The notes beneath the pieces were generated by a model. The model saw nothing but the letters and a program-made list of their open reading frames with translations. It had not been told where the DNA came from and ran no database searches. From positions 1,922,001 to 1,986,000 of the forward strand of contig JAGKQI010000098.1 in NCBI GenBank assembly GCA_018806915.1: a DNA stretch of 64,000 bases. The letters run 5' to 3'. Of this stretch, positions 11,572-22,775 are shown in pieces. Origin of the DNA: Phytophthora colocasiae. Lineage: Eukaryota > Oomycota > Peronosporomycetes > Peronosporales > Peronosporaceae. How positions within the stretch are numbered: position 1 is the first letter of the stretch; the number at the start of each line of letters is the position of its first letter. The position numbers and the translations under genes were made by a program.

Positions 11572-12976
11572 AGTTTCACGACGAGGAATTTCACCAAGCT
11601 GCCAGCATTGGTAATACTCTTTGGAGTCAACGGTGTCTTCGCATATCTTCCGCTTTCTTCCATTGGCAGCATACTCATTGATGTGCCTACACGCCTGGAT
11701 TTGACTCCTGGTAATGGCCTTATTCACCTCCGTCATGTACTGAAGGAAATCCACGTCTTCGCGCATGAGTTTGCTATTCTCCAAGAAGCAGAACTGGTAG
11801 TTCGTATCACTATTGCTCTGAGCCAGTTGGTCTTCCAGGGTTTTGACCATAGCTGCAGTGGGATTGTCCGCACGTAGCCCACGCATGACAAGATATCGCT
11901 CTGAACTGGCAGGGCGACTTGTCTACAATCAACAATTTGTGAGCTATAGTTTAGCAAATTGGTTGTGAAGGATAATTTGACGTACGATTGGTTTTACAAC
12001 AGCAAAACGTTCAAAACATCGGTGTAAGATCCAGCAAAGCTGCAACATTGCAGGAGTTGCTAGCTCGAATGTCTTACATACAAAATCTCCACCCGTTCGC
12101 AATACTCCGAACATTGTAAGTACCTCCGCTAGAACCAGCCTCGTCATCACCGATTCCTGTTGGTTACGACGTCAGTACTGATCCTTTTAGCTCTAAAATA
12201 CTGAAGTAAGTTGGTTAACTTACCTGGTTCGATTGCGCACGAGCTTCGAGAAAACCTCCATCCGCAACTGCTAAGTCCACGCCATTCGGGTGTTGACTAC
12301 GTACCACGTCACTAAAGTTACGGATATTTGCAGTCGAGTAAAGATTCCCCGTTCCGTCTTGGCCGTAGCAGATCGTGAACAAATCACGGAAGTCCGAGGA
12401 CAACCGCCAGTCACAGTTGTCTACTGCTCCTTTCAACGTGATACCGTATCCGCGAACACATCTAACATCCTCTACGTTTCCTATTCTCCAGAGTAGGTAT
12501 TCTGAGAATCCACCAGGGCCACCACAGATATCTGTAAAGCTGAAGTCTCCACTACGTTGTGTCCACTGGAAAATATGATCCAAAACTACCAGTTTCATAG
12601 CTGAGCGATTCAAGAAGCGATGCCTTCCCAGCGTCTCAAAAGCATTCGTCGCATTGCGAGCCCTCAAGAACTGCGAATTATCCAACAGCTCAAATTTCTT
12701 CTTTTCCTGCTCAAGTTCTTCTAGTAGAGAAGCGTACGGCGTTGAGTCTTCTCCTTTATCTTCTTTGATGTTCTCGTCCCCTTTGCACAAAAGATACACC
12801 ACTCCATGACGACCAGTCTCCACGCTACCGATAATCTGCGCACACTTCCCCGCCAGCTCCGTCCCGGGCATCAACTGTGGCAGTTCACGAGTCTTCTCGG
12901 TCTTCTTCTGCCTTGTACGAGGTCGGCCGAAAGATGTGAAGCCCATGGCCGCCATTAGCTGCTCCTCACCACTCAT
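11563..12976 (-). CDS. CMTR1: Cap-specific mRNA (nucleoside-2'-O-)-methyltransferase 1-like
   Basis: Three exons: 12976-12224, 12156-11986 and 11922-11563 (introns 67 and 63 bp, both in phase 0). The product is about 427 aa. The start is the first ATG in the frame (MSGEEQLMAAMG). The enzyme methylates the 2'-O of the first transcribed nucleotide of capped mRNA in the nucleus, using S-adenosylmethionine. The FtsJ/RrmJ-fold core is clear: NRSAMK (Lys about 128), the SAM-binding loop CGGPGG (151-156), GYGITLKG, GQDGTGNLY, VADGG (Asp about 239) and TGGDFVCKTF (Lys about 279), giving the K-D-K triad of the family. After splicing KPITSRPASSERYLV lines up with known CMTR1 proteins. It is shorter than animal CMTR1, with no G-patch or guanylyltransferase-like C-terminus seen. 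Its stop codon lies inside the end of the convergent SBP2-like CDS. Confidence 0.9.
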
Positions 12977-13237
12977 TTCGCTGTGACTGAGTGAAAACGA
13001 AGCAAGACACAAGTCTGGAGAGTACCATCGACTATATTATACCGAGTACCGCGTACGAATCTATTGCTGTGGCATGTTCTGACTTACTTGCCAGGTTGAG
13101 AAGCCACGCCTATTAAACGCTCTGAAACACGCAAACTCACTCAGCAAAAGCAAAATACAATTTGCCAGTAGCAAATGCCGAGCGAGGGAGACAGGAAAGC
13201 ACCAGAACTGCATCTCTCGAGCTCTCTCTCTACCAGA

Positions 13238-16200
13238 CTAGGAATGGGTAGAACCATTCTCACTGGTGCCAGCACCATTGGCGTTGCCGTTGGAGGTGCT
13301 GGTGCTGGTGCCGCCTCGAACGGCGCGGTGAAGAACGGAGTCCAGCTCAGCTTCAAGCTGCAGCTCACGTGCAACGCTTTCGCTTAGAAGCTGCTCCAAG
13401 TACTTGATACGGCTCTGGTCCGGTGCCAGCAACAACGCCTCACGTATGTTACGACCCTGCGCACGCTGACGGGTGCGCTCCTCGGCTCCACGTTGATACC
13501 GATCTAGCAATCCTCCGTCCATTGCGATTCGGTTCTCAGAGTTCTCAGAATCGCTCGTTGCGGGCGTCGTCATGTTCAGCTCGTCCGGTGTCAAAGTCGA
13601 CGAGCCATCGTATCGTGCGGTCACACTTGAAGAGATCTCAAAGTCCTCATCGTCACTCATGTCCGAGCAGTCCGAAAGGGTCTTGGTCCGGAACTCGTCG
13701 TAGTCGTGAATCACGTCAATATCCAACTCCGCTTTGTCTTCCAGATCACCGCCGATAGGCATAACCGAAGGAGAGTCAAGAACACTAGCGCCTCGAGGGC
13801 TCTCGTCTTCATCGAAATCATGTGTGGAAGCGTCGTCGTCGCCTTTCTCCACGGGATCCATGTACTCCATGTAGTCCGGGTGACTTTCCGGGTCCCAGCG
13901 GAAGAACATGCCGTCCCACAACACCACACGCTTTAGGTTTGCGCGGGGATACAACACCCGATTTGTCGGTCGGTACAACGGATTCTTGTATGGTCCCGGG
14001 TTCTCTAGCACGGGCGTCCACACCGACTCCGTGCGCTCCCACACTTTGTCAAGCACACGCTCGCGCTCCGAGTTGTACAAGAACGTGCCGTAAAGGCCGG
14101 AGATCAGCGAGTCCGATATATGCAGGAGGAATTTCTCGTTGAACTCGAAGCACGTGGGGAACTGCCGGGTCATTTGCCACACGCAGTCCAAGAACTGCAG
14201 CATAACCGGAGACCGCTCGTTTGGCTGGTCTGTGATGTCTTTGCCCACGCCAATTCGATCCGCAAATTTGTGTCCAAACGAACACCACTCCTTCTCCACG
14301 AGACTGGCAAAGCCACGAATTGAACGGTAGAACGGGTCCAGGATAAGCTGTGCCAGAGCTACGAGCTGCGGAGTGCGGTCCCATCCGTCACTACAGTGCA
14401 CTAGCACGGACGCGCCATCTTCATGAAGCACTTCTGCTACCCTCCGGGCGCCTGACAGCACACGCATCACGTGCTTCAGCCACCGCGTATCTGCAATAGA
14501 AAACCGTAGAACAAGAAACGTTAGTAGTTGTTGATTACCATGTGAGAAACAGGATCGGCTTACTCTCAAGTCGGTTGTGGTAGTGTTTGTCGCCATCTTC
14601 GACGCTACTAGGACTAACAAGGGCTGCATGCAACAGAGAGGACAAAGATATGAGTAAAAGACGCCACACAATCTTTCAAATCAACACAAGACTTACACTT
14701 CAACGCATCCAAGGACTCGCGCATCTTGTGGATATTGGCAATGCCCATAAACTCAATGGTCGCGTTGTCATAGTGCTGTGAGTTCTCCACACCTAAGGAG
14801 ATAAACCACAACATATCGTAAGGTTAGTCACCATTTCAAGTGTACACACGTTATTGTGCCATCATACCTTTTCCTTTTAACCGGTTTCCCTTAGTAGCGA
14901 TGGGTTTGCGCGCGTCGATAATGTGAAGAGGAGGCGACATATTGGAGCTGTTCTTGTTAGCTGAGTCGCGGTACGCGCGCAGAAGTATCCGGTCGGGCTC
15001 GGATCGGTTGCCTGCCATGCCATAGTTCGGCTGGCTGGAGCGAGACAACACGCTTTTGTTCACAGGGTGTCGCCACACGACGACAGGTAGACGCGCGCGT
15101 GATCGGAAGCGAGCTGACTGCACTAGCTGCTCTTCCGACATGAGAGAAGGCACCACCATAAGCTGAGGGTACGTAGGGCTGAAGCGGAACTTGGAGTTTT
15201 TAAGTAGTCGCCACGTGATCACACCTTCCTCTTCTTGGTGCTTCTTAGCTGAGAGAAAGCCGAGACGCTGGTATTCGGCAAATGGTGAATACACAAACCA
15301 ACCGTTATGTTTCTCGTGAAGAGGGGCTCCGCGTTGCTTCGCCTTTTCCGTGTGATAGTCGAACGCGAAGAGTGCACCAATCATGTTCGGCGGCTTCATA
15401 CGCAGAGTGAGCAGGTTAAGCCATCTGAAGTCTGGAGTCGAAGGGAGCTGGTCGTAGCCTTTTTTCCGCGAATACGCGTCGTGCATTGCGAGTCGCAGTG
15501 TGCGCAAGTCTTTGCAGGAGATGAGAAGCATGAGACCATCGCGCGTAATGAGATCGATCGCTGCAAGCGGCAGCTCAAACGATCCGAATTTCCACGATGC
15601 ATCGTACGGTACAAAGGTGATCCGGTATGAAGTGATCTTCAGTACACCTTGCACTGCTCGGTCACTCTGGGACATCACCACCAGGTTGGTAACACGCTGT
15701 ACGTGTTCAAGGACAGATTCACCCGGTAGTAGCTGGAAGTGGTCGTTTACCATCGAGTCCCGAAGCTTCGAGCGCTCGAAGGTGCTCGACACCGTAGACG
15801 CCGTCTCATCAATGATCTCTGTAGCCGTCCGTGAAGGCCGTGACGGCGTGGGTGCCGTCGCAGTCTTCTTGTTCACCATTACCTTGCCCTGCTCCAGTGC
15901 CTGCACGAAGTTGGCACGGTCTTCAGTACTGTAGAACGTGATCTTTTTGTTTACACTGGCATTGTTCGTCTGGATCTTGAGTTGCATCCCCAGTCTTGAT
16001 TGGGGCTTGGCCGTGACTGCTGCACAACTGTATTCTTCCCGCTGGTCATGAGCAGACAGGAAATACAGCATCCGTTCATCCACGTCCACCTGCAGTTGAA
16101 TACTAGCCCTCTTACTGCCGAGCTTCTCCAGCACACTGTCACTCTTCTTGACTGTGAACGTGAACAGCGTCACTTCAGACAAAGGAGCCGCGTTGCGATT

Positions 16201-16932
16201 GAAGCCAAAGACGTTGCTACTGTGCGTGGATCGGCTACGTCCGTTCTCCACTAAAAAGTTGTTCGAGTCACTCAACGTGTCCATTGCTCGAGCCCCTACT
16301 CCTGCGAAAGCTGGTCGTTCGTAGAAGCTGTTGCTCTGTGTACTGGCATAATTGCCCAAGGAGCTGCGTCCCACCGAGACATCCGGACGAGGGATCTCCA
16401 TGTTGTATCTGGGACTACTTCTGGCTTCAATATTGGCTGTGTCCACTGTGTCGATCACGAGTTCTCCCCTGGATCCAGACGGGGCTGTAGCTGCCCATTG
16501 GTTTCCATTAGGAGGACTGTGTCCTCCAGCAGACATGTATCTGCTCGCTGCCATATCATCTGAAGCCTGTGTAGAGATTTTCCTCCTAGTCGACGTCCTG
16601 GTGTGTCTCGGACTGCTACTGACACCTTGAGAGGCGGAAAAGTTGGTGGTTGACCTGGAATTCTGTCTCAGAGGCATCGAAACACTTGCCGAGAGGCCTG
16701 TGGCCTGTGTATTGGACGGAGGAGACTCCGATTCTTCACTTGGCAGTTTACCAATGAGCTTCCAGACGTTCGTCGTGGCCTGACCAGCTTGTGCCAAGTT
16801 CTTTTCGGCCATCAACAGCTTGTCCAGCGTGGCTGAGTCCATCGTGGACTGGCGCTGAGCCAAGTAGGCCTCGTCCTGGTCTTCTGCGACTGTCTCCGTC
16901 GTGGTGGACGCTTGCATGTCCATAGACCGCAT
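13238..16932 (-). CDS. Myotubularin-family phosphoinositide 3-phosphatase with N-terminal PH-like region
   Basis: Four exons: 16932-14868, 14792-14697, 14623-14564 and 14490-13238; all junctions are GT/AG and keep the frame. The product is about 1157 aa. Residues 1-230 are Ser/Thr-rich and disordered. Next comes a PH-like segment (SIQLQVDVDERMLYFLS... TEDRANFVQALEQ), then a PH-GRAM domain (LLPGESVLEHVQRV, GVLKITSYRITFVPY) and the phosphatase domain, with the active-site loop VHCSDGWDRTPQL (Cys near residue 775) followed by RSIRGFASLVEKEWCSFGHKF. The C-terminus has an acidic region and a predicted coiled coil (IKYLEQLLSESVARELQLEAEL). No FYVE finger is visible. The CX5R loop is intact, so an active PI3P/PI(3,5)P2 phosphatase acting on endosomal membranes is expected from the family. 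The N-terminus may have an additional upstream exon. Confidence 0.9.
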
Positions 16933-17594
16933 AAGGGAAGGGCTGGCCGCTGCTGGGGGGAAAAAGAGAGAGACCTAATTGACGTAGAGCGTCTCTATGG
17001 GGGGAATCTGTTGCTTTGGCTTGTGTGTTGTGCCTGCAGGGGGAGCCAGCGCTTACTTCAGGGCGTGGGGTTGAGGAAACGGCGTTAGCCAATCAGCGTT
17101 GTTCGGGCAGAGACGTTGTGCAAAAGTCACTAGGGTCACTATAGTGAAACAACACTGTGAGGCTACGTTAAAGCTGGCGGAATAGATCACGTCAAAGACG
17201 CTCGGAGCACAACGAACACGATAACGTACTGTACTATTACATGTAGTACTGTTGGTAGGCTAACGTTAGATCCAGCTTTCGAGCCGACGACTGCAAAATT
17301 GTAGCTCTCCATTTATTCGATGGGTTGACACACAAGCAATTGTTGAGTGCGGTAAGTAGCTGTCAAGAACAGCCTAGTTTTCAGACTGAACGTTTGAGAC
17401 GCCGCGAGTATGTATCAAGTCAGAAACGTACAACGGGAGGCTGCCATCTTCCACCAGCCCTAATTCGTTTCGACAATGCAGCGAAACTGGGGTGGCGTGC
17501 AGATTGCAGTGGCTCACGCTTCCTGGCGACCGTATAAGGCTCAACTTCGGTGTGGACCTATAACTTCATCAGAAGTAGTGTTATAAAGTGGCGC
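16933..17594. other. Intergenic region, no gene seen
   Basis: About 660 bp upstream of the myotubularin gene. Open frames are short and have no recognisable domain. It probably holds the promoter of the phosphatase gene. A short TA-alternating patch occurs near 17220-17260. Confidence 0.5.
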
Positions 17595-17936
17595 TTACGA
17601 ACGCCCCTTCGTTGACCCGACGCTGAATGCTTTTTTCTCCTCTCCTCCACCTTGCTCACGTGAAGTACAGTGGCCCACGGTGGCAATGTCTTTTTCGAGA
17701 AAGTGATCGATAGCTGTACATGCAATTCTGGTACTGGAATCGATATTTAAGAGGAAACTAGCATTTCTCTTAAAATCTTCAATATCGGGGGCGGACATTG
17801 TCGAATCGACACTTGCGCATAGCTGCCTCGAAAATGCCATCACCTGTTCGGCTTGCTTCAAGCTGGTCTGAGACGAAGACCTGGCGATTGAACGCTGTGT
17901 TGAGGGCCTTTTAAGTTGCTGTCCGAGCGTCGCCAC
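17595..17936 (-). CDS. Possible small hypothetical gene or internal exon
   Basis: Open minus-strand frame of about 113 codons with mixed composition (STMSAPDIEDFKRNASFLLNIDSS; a possible helix AEQVMAFSRQLCASVD). The first codon is GTG, not ATG. An AG acceptor just upstream (near 17954) keeps the frame open, so it may be an exon whose 5' partner was not found. The first internal ATG would leave about 81 codons. No family is recognised; it could be a chance open frame. Confidence 0.3.
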   Translation of the reverse strand: MATLGQQLKRPSTQRSIARSSSQTSLKQAEQVMAFSRQLCASVDSTMSAPDIEDFKRNASFLLNIDSSTRIACTAIDHFLEKDIATVGHCTSREQGGGEEKKAFSVGSTKGRS

Positions 17937-18256
17937 TAGTGTTCCAGAACGAGATCCAACCTACCTCGGGGTGTTAACAGGGCAGATGTAAAACCGAACA
18001 CTCGTGATCACCATTTGGTTTCAGTGCTCGAGGCAAAGCTCACCGAAAAGCGAGGACGCACCGCTGTTCCGACAAGAAGCCGCACACGCAGAGACAAACC
18101 CCTAGTGGGAGACGAGACTCTGTTGTCAACAGTGTTGACGGGCACTTGCTTCAAAACGCCACGTGGTTCGATTGTTTTGGGAAAATTGCTGAGCGACTCG
18201 CTACGAACTACCGACGCAGAATACCGCGCGTGAGATACAGACAAGTCCGTATCCAC

Positions 18257-19244
18257 TTACAGCGCGGAAGCGCCAACAACCGGGTTCACGAGCTTGCCGA
18301 TACGCTCGATCTCGATCTCCACCATGTCACCAGGCGCAAGGAAGATCGGTGGGTTGCGAGTGAAGCCAACACCCTAGTAACAAGTAAAGTTAGACAGACT
18401 CCTCCCCATCCGGTTAAATCAGGCAAATAAATCTTACCTCAGGGGTTCCCGTGAGAATGAGTGTGCCCTTGGGCAGCGTGCAGTCTTGTGAGAGCTGACT
18501 GATGAGCTTGGCAACGGAAAAGATCATGTCACTCGTGTTGGACTTCTGCACCTGCTCTCCGTTCAGGTACGTAGCGATCTCCAGCGTCTGCGGGTCCGGA
18601 ATGATTTCAGGCGTCATGAGCACAGGTCCCAGCGGACAGAAAGTGTCGAACGTTTTCGAGCGGCACCACTGGCCTCCTCCCTTCTTTCCCTGCCAACGAC
18701 GTGCCGAGATATCATTGGCACAAGTGTATCCACCGACGTAAGTCAGTGCTTCCTCCTCCGTCACATTGAAAGCCGCTTCTTTCAGCACAACAGCGAGTTC
18801 GCATTCGTAGTCGACCTCAGGGGGGTCTGATGCAATACGGGGAATAACCACGGGGTCGTGCGGGTGTTGCAGAGCGTTAACACCCTTCGCGAAAAGCACA
18901 GGGTATGTCGGTTCGGGCATATTGGTCTCCTTGGCGTGTTTGCTGTAGTTAAGACCAATGCACCAGATCTGTGAGGGCACCACAGGTGCCAGCACCTTTT
19001 CGATCGATGCAGTCTCACCCGTGAAGTGCAGACTGCCCAGGGGGTCATCGTCCTCAACCAACAGCGCAGTGGAGCCGTCGTCCGTGCGTTGACCACAGCG
19101 GATGGCGCCGTTCTCATCCACAAAGCGCACAAGGGCGGTGGCCTTGGAGGTCGAGGACGGCGAGGAGAAGCGGCGCGAGGAGGGGCTCATGGCGAAGCGG
19201 GGAAGACTGGAGCGGAGACGCACGAGACGCAGCAATGCAGGCAT
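18257..19244 (-). CDS. Fumarylacetoacetate hydrolase (FAH)-family protein, probably mitochondrial
   Basis: Two exons: 19244-18438 and 18373-18257 (64-bp intron, phase 0), 307 aa. The N-terminus is Arg/Ser-rich without acidic residues ([17 protein letters not shown]), consistent with a mitochondrial presequence. The FAH core is clear: [16 protein letters not shown], the metal-binding segment [52 protein letters not shown]. It resembles FAHD1/FAHD2 and bacterial acylpyruvate or ureidoglycolate-type hydrolases. Members cleave or decarboxylate beta-keto acids with Mg/Mn; the exact substrate cannot be assigned. The last 39 codons, ending [10 protein letters not shown], come from exon 2. Confidence 0.9.
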
Positions 19245-19468
19245 CAGGTATCCAAGCTCGGGCTATGCTTGACTGGCAATTCTATGGCCGACGGTTGTGT
19301 GTATCACATTGAAATGATGTTGCGTACACAGTAGTGTGTAACGAACACAAAGTTGAAGTCTTAGAGAAGTTGAAGTTGGTTGACAAAAAGGCAACTTTAC
19401 TTTTACTCTAGGCAAAACGTTGAGACTGACAATTAACGTATATTTGTTTTCTTCCAAATAGAGAGGGA

Positions 19469-21550
19469 CTAGACTTTGGGGTACGACATATCGGTCAGCA
19501 CGGAGCAAGTGCCCATGCCCTGCGTGTTGCGGCTGAGACGTACGTAGCCGTCCTCGCCCCATTCGGTGCCCCACGAGTTCTTGATCTTGATGGTGGTGGC
19601 ATCATAGCCAACAGCAAGCACAGCGTGGTCGACTGTTGTGGTCTCACAAGACGTGATGACACCGCTCTTGTACTGTTTCCATGCCGACGTGTCCGACACA
19701 ACAGAAACGATCACTGGCTGCTTCTTCAATGCACCAAGGAGAGCACTTTCGTCGCCGGCCTTGAGCTGTACAATTTCCGTAATTCCTGACTTAACGGGTG
19801 TGCACGAATTTGAGCAAGCTGCTGCATTACCGCCCTCGACGGATGTGTACGGGTAGCTTTTCTCCGTGCAGATGCCGTTGTCGCGAACGTATTCCATCGC
19901 GTACACTGGGGCACCGCCGTTGCAACCGAAGTCTTTCTTGTCACAACTCACAAGGTGCTGCTCCGAGTATGTGGGCGCTGCCTTGTCACCGTTAGCAATA
20001 CACTGCGCAGCTTCCAATGCACCGACAGTGGCAAAGGCCCAGCAACTACCACATTGGCCTTGCAGACCAGGAGGATTGACACAGGCCGACTTGCTCCAAT
20101 CCGTGGAGGCCGAGTCGGAATCGTTTGCTGATGTTGTGTCACTCGTCGTGGACTTACTCTTGGTAGCAGGAACAGGAGCTGCTGTTGCAGGCGCTCTGGT
20201 TTTAGGAGCTCTGGTTTTAGGAGCTCTGGTCGCGGGAGCTCTGGTCGGAGGTGGATTAGTTGTAGGCGGATCAGTCATGGGCGGGACCGGGGCAGGGGCA
20301 GGGGCAGGTGTCGGAGGATCAATCACTGGCGCGTCCGTCGATACTGGAGTTGTAGGTGTCTGCGGCTGGTAGTTTGAGTTGGGGGCCCCTGTCCATTGGG
20401 TATTTGATGACCCTGCTGGAGGGGTCCAGTCGTTGTTCGGTGGAGGAGTCCACTGATTGTTAGAAGACCCAGCAGACCACTGGTTGTCATTTCCAGACGG
20501 AGGTTGAGTCCACTGGTTATTCCATGATCCAGCTCCGTTTCCTCCGTTGTTCCGCCAATTGCTACTACCGCTCCACCAGTTATTGCCTCCCCAGCCATTG
20601 GTTCCCCACCAGTTTCCGTTGTTGTTATTGCTACTACCTCCAGAAACTCCAGCAACCTGCGCACTGTCACCCTTAGACACATCTCCAAAGTTCCATCCTT
20701 GATTGGTGTTGCCACCATTGCTACCGGTGTTGGCAGTGTTGGCTTGGTACGTTTGCGTGGAGGTTTGGCTTTGGTACGTCTGCTGCTGTGAACTCTGAAT
20801 GTAATTTTCAGAGGTGCTCTGAAATCCGCTCTCGCCGTTCGAGCTATAGTCGCCTCCATTGAACGCATATTGACTTTTACCTGCCTCGCGAAGTCGACGT
20901 ATTGCCGGCACAATAAGTGGACCCTCCGTCGCTGGTGCCCACGTTTTCTTCTTCGGTTCGTTATTTTTTTCGTTGGTCTTGTCGTTGGTCTTTGACTCGG
21001 TCTTCTGGTCGGTCTTCGAGTCAGTCTTTGAGCTTGTAGTATCACTGTTCTTTGACGCATTGTTCTTGGACTCCTCGCTTGACGGTGTATTCTTCTCATT
21101 TTCAGACAACGAATTTGGCTTCTCTACTGATGGGGCGTCTGTCTTCTTGTCAGGGTCATTAACGTGCGTATTCGAGAGGAACTGCTTAAATTCCTCCCTT
21201 GTCATGAGTGTGAACGGTCCGTCGGTGTCGAACTCGGCAAATGGGTTGGCCTCCCGTGCCTCCATAATCTGTTCCTTCGTAAGGTAGAATCGCTGCTTCT
21301 GGTCTTCGAGCGCGTCGTCCGAACTGCGAGACTCCGTCACAGGGATAAAGCCGTTCTTCGGTCCTTTAGGTCCATACTTCTTCATCCATTCATTCAATTC
21401 GGCTGTGATTGCCTCCTTCTCCTCCAAATAACGATGGTATTTCGAGACAATGGCAGCGTGCATGGGCCGAGCTTCAACGCTGTTTTCAAGTTCCGCTACC
21501 ATAACGGCCACCGCTAAAGCGACCGTCGCGATCGACACTCGAGGCTGCAT
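19469..21550 (-). CDS. Secreted papain-like (C1) cysteine protease with long Asn/Trp- and Pro/Thr-rich linker
   Basis: Single exon, 693 aa. A signal peptide (MQPRVSIATVALAVAVM) is followed by the family-specific start of the propeptide ARPMHA and by SKYHRYLEE. An I29-like proregion follows (RFYLTKEQIMEAREANP, FTLMTREEFKQFL). A very long low-complexity linker is first Lys/Asn/Ser-rich, then carries repeated QW/WW units (NNQWTPPP type), then P-T-A repeats (RAPKTRAPKTRAP). The catalytic domain is C-terminal: QGQCGSCWAF (oxyanion Gln and catalytic Cys), CNGGAPVYA, VDHAVLAVGY (His), IKNSWGTEWGEDGY (Asn). All catalytic residues are present. It is much longer than the roughly 350 aa of a plain cathepsin because of the linker. 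It is the most distant of the four paralogs here and the only one on the minus strand. Confidence 0.9.
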   Translation of the reverse strand: MQPRVSIATVALAVAVMVAELENSVEARPMHAAIVSKYHRYLEEKEAITAELNEWMKKYGPKGPKNGFIPVTESRSSDDALEDQKQRFYLTKEQIMEAREANPFAEFDTDGPFTLMTREEFKQFLSNTHVNDPDKKTDAPSVEKPNSLSENEKNTPSSEESKNNASKNSDTTSSKTDSKTDQKTESKTNDKTNEKNNEPKKKTWAPATEGPLIVPAIRRLREAGKSQYAFNGGDYSSNGESGFQSTSENYIQSSQQQTYQSQTSTQTYQANTANTGSNGGNTNQGWNFGDVSKGDSAQVAGVSGGSSNNNNGNWWGTNGWGGNNWWSGSSNWRNNGGNGAGSWNNQWTQPPSGNDNQWSAGSSNNQWTPPPNNDWTPPAGSSNTQWTGAPNSNYQPQTPTTPVSTDAPVIDPPTPAPAPAPVPPMTDPPTTNPPPTRAPATRAPKTRAPKTRAPATAAPVPATKSKSTTSDTTSANDSDSASTDWSKSACVNPPGLQGQCGSCWAFATVGALEAAQCIANGDKAAPTYSEQHLVSCDKKDFGCNGGAPVYAMEYVRDNGICTEKSYPYTSVEGGNAAACSNSCTPVKSGITEIVQLKAGDESALLGALKKQPVIVSVVSDTSAWKQYKSGVITSCETTTVDHAVLAVGYDATTIKIKNSWGTEWGEDGYVRLSRNTQGMGTCSVLTDMSYPKV

Positions 21551-22150
21551 TTTCCCTCACTTCCTCTTGTACGTTTGTCCGCCCGTCCTGTATGTTCCAA
21601 GGTTGACCGGACCAGAGTGCCCGCGACAAGGCAAGTTTGAAAATGCTGTGTACACCGTAGAAGCGACCAGAGAGATCTGTTTGAGATTGTGAATTAGCTC
21701 AGGATCGGCTCGTCGGGCAAGGGCGGCGTTAATTGGCTAACCATCGGGATAAACCGGGTCTGCGACTTGCACTTGCAACGATTCGGATGGGAAATCAAGG
21801 TCACTCCGACTCGGAGTGACCGGAGTCTCCGAGTCGGTTGTCATCGAGAACGAGGCCACGGCCGAATGCACGTTGCACCGAAGCAGCTTCGACTTCAACA
21901 GTGTTGGCCTGGAATAAAAGCGTATCGTATGGCACAGCCTACAGACACAACGTGAAAGGAAACAGAACCAGAGTCCCATCGTGGACCAGCAGCAACATCT
22001 GGGAAAATAGAACCTGGTTTTGCCAAAATATCAGTAATATAGAACTACTTTAAGCGGAGATAGCATGCAGATAAATATGAAAATGTGATAAAATATATCT
22101 GTTTAGACGGAGTCTGTATGTAATGATAGAACTCAGCTACATGTATTACA
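21551..22150. other. Intergenic region with a short perfect palindrome
   Basis: No clear gene. A minus-strand frame at 21979-21737 contains MTTDSETPVTPSRSDLDFPSE and could be a small exon, but nothing extends it. At 21799-21821 there is an inverted repeat GGTCACTCCGA C TCGGAGTGACC (11-bp arms, 1-nt centre). Confidence 0.4.
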
Positions 22151-22516
22151 TGTACAAATAACGACGGAAAAACCCGCCGGGAAATGTTAGTGCTTTCAAT
22201 AGTTAAGAACGGGCAGCTTACACGACGGAAAAACACGACGTCATGGCATTACTGTTTTCTATTGGCTCAAAATTAAAATCTATGTCCCAAAGTCCAATTT
22301 TTGTTCATTACAAAATTCTGTTTTATCCAATAGAATCGGCAAAGCAAAATTTACAGCTATTATAAATAATATTCAACCAATCGAAGAAGCGATTTGCGGA
22401 AAATGGTTCACTTTTTTTGTATTCTTAGTGAGTTTTTCACCAGGTGGTCGGATGAACATTGCTAGACTAACGACGTCTTTTTGAGTCCGTCGTCTTTTTC
22501 CGTCGTTATTTGTACA
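22151..22516. mobile_element. Non-autonomous DNA transposon (MITE) with nested terminal inverted repeats
   Basis: About 366 bp bounded by a perfect 22-bp inverted repeat: 22151-22172 begins TGTACAAATAACGACGG, and 22495-22516 is its reverse complement. A second, inner copy of the ACGACGGAAAAAC motif occurs near 22220 on the left and, inverted, near 22470-22500 on the right. The inside is AT-rich and non-coding. If the ends are CAAATAACG, the flanking dinucleotide is TA on both sides, as for Tc1/mariner-like insertions; this is an inference. Confidence 0.75.
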
Positions 22517-22775
22517 GTACTTAAGCCTGATGCCATCAGGCTGATGGCAACGCTGCCGGCAGAAAGCTGCATGTCGGTTGCATCTCCTGGGTTTCATACT
22601 AGACCTAAGTTACAGTATGTGATCAGCTGAGGAGTTATGGACTCGCAACACATAAATCGGCAAGAAATTGGATTATCCAGTGTCGCGGAAAGAAGATGGA
22701 CGAGATGCGAATTTGAACAGTCTTTCATTGCATCGCACATCTTGCACGATTTCGTCGGCATGCAAGAAGCTACTA

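Noticed and set aside
11403..11681. Plus-strand frame at the end of the SBP2-like gene as a separate protein
   Set aside because: Splicing at 11370/11439 places the conserved RKLGR...CIGIYS sequence in a different frame, which explains the region better.
17937..18256. Short divergent frames between the hypothetical exon and the FAH gene
   Set aside because: No ATG, domain or splice partner could be matched; left unannotated.
20323..21099. 258-codon minus-strand frame within the protease linker
   Set aside because: Shadow of the low-complexity linker of the 693-aa protease in another frame.
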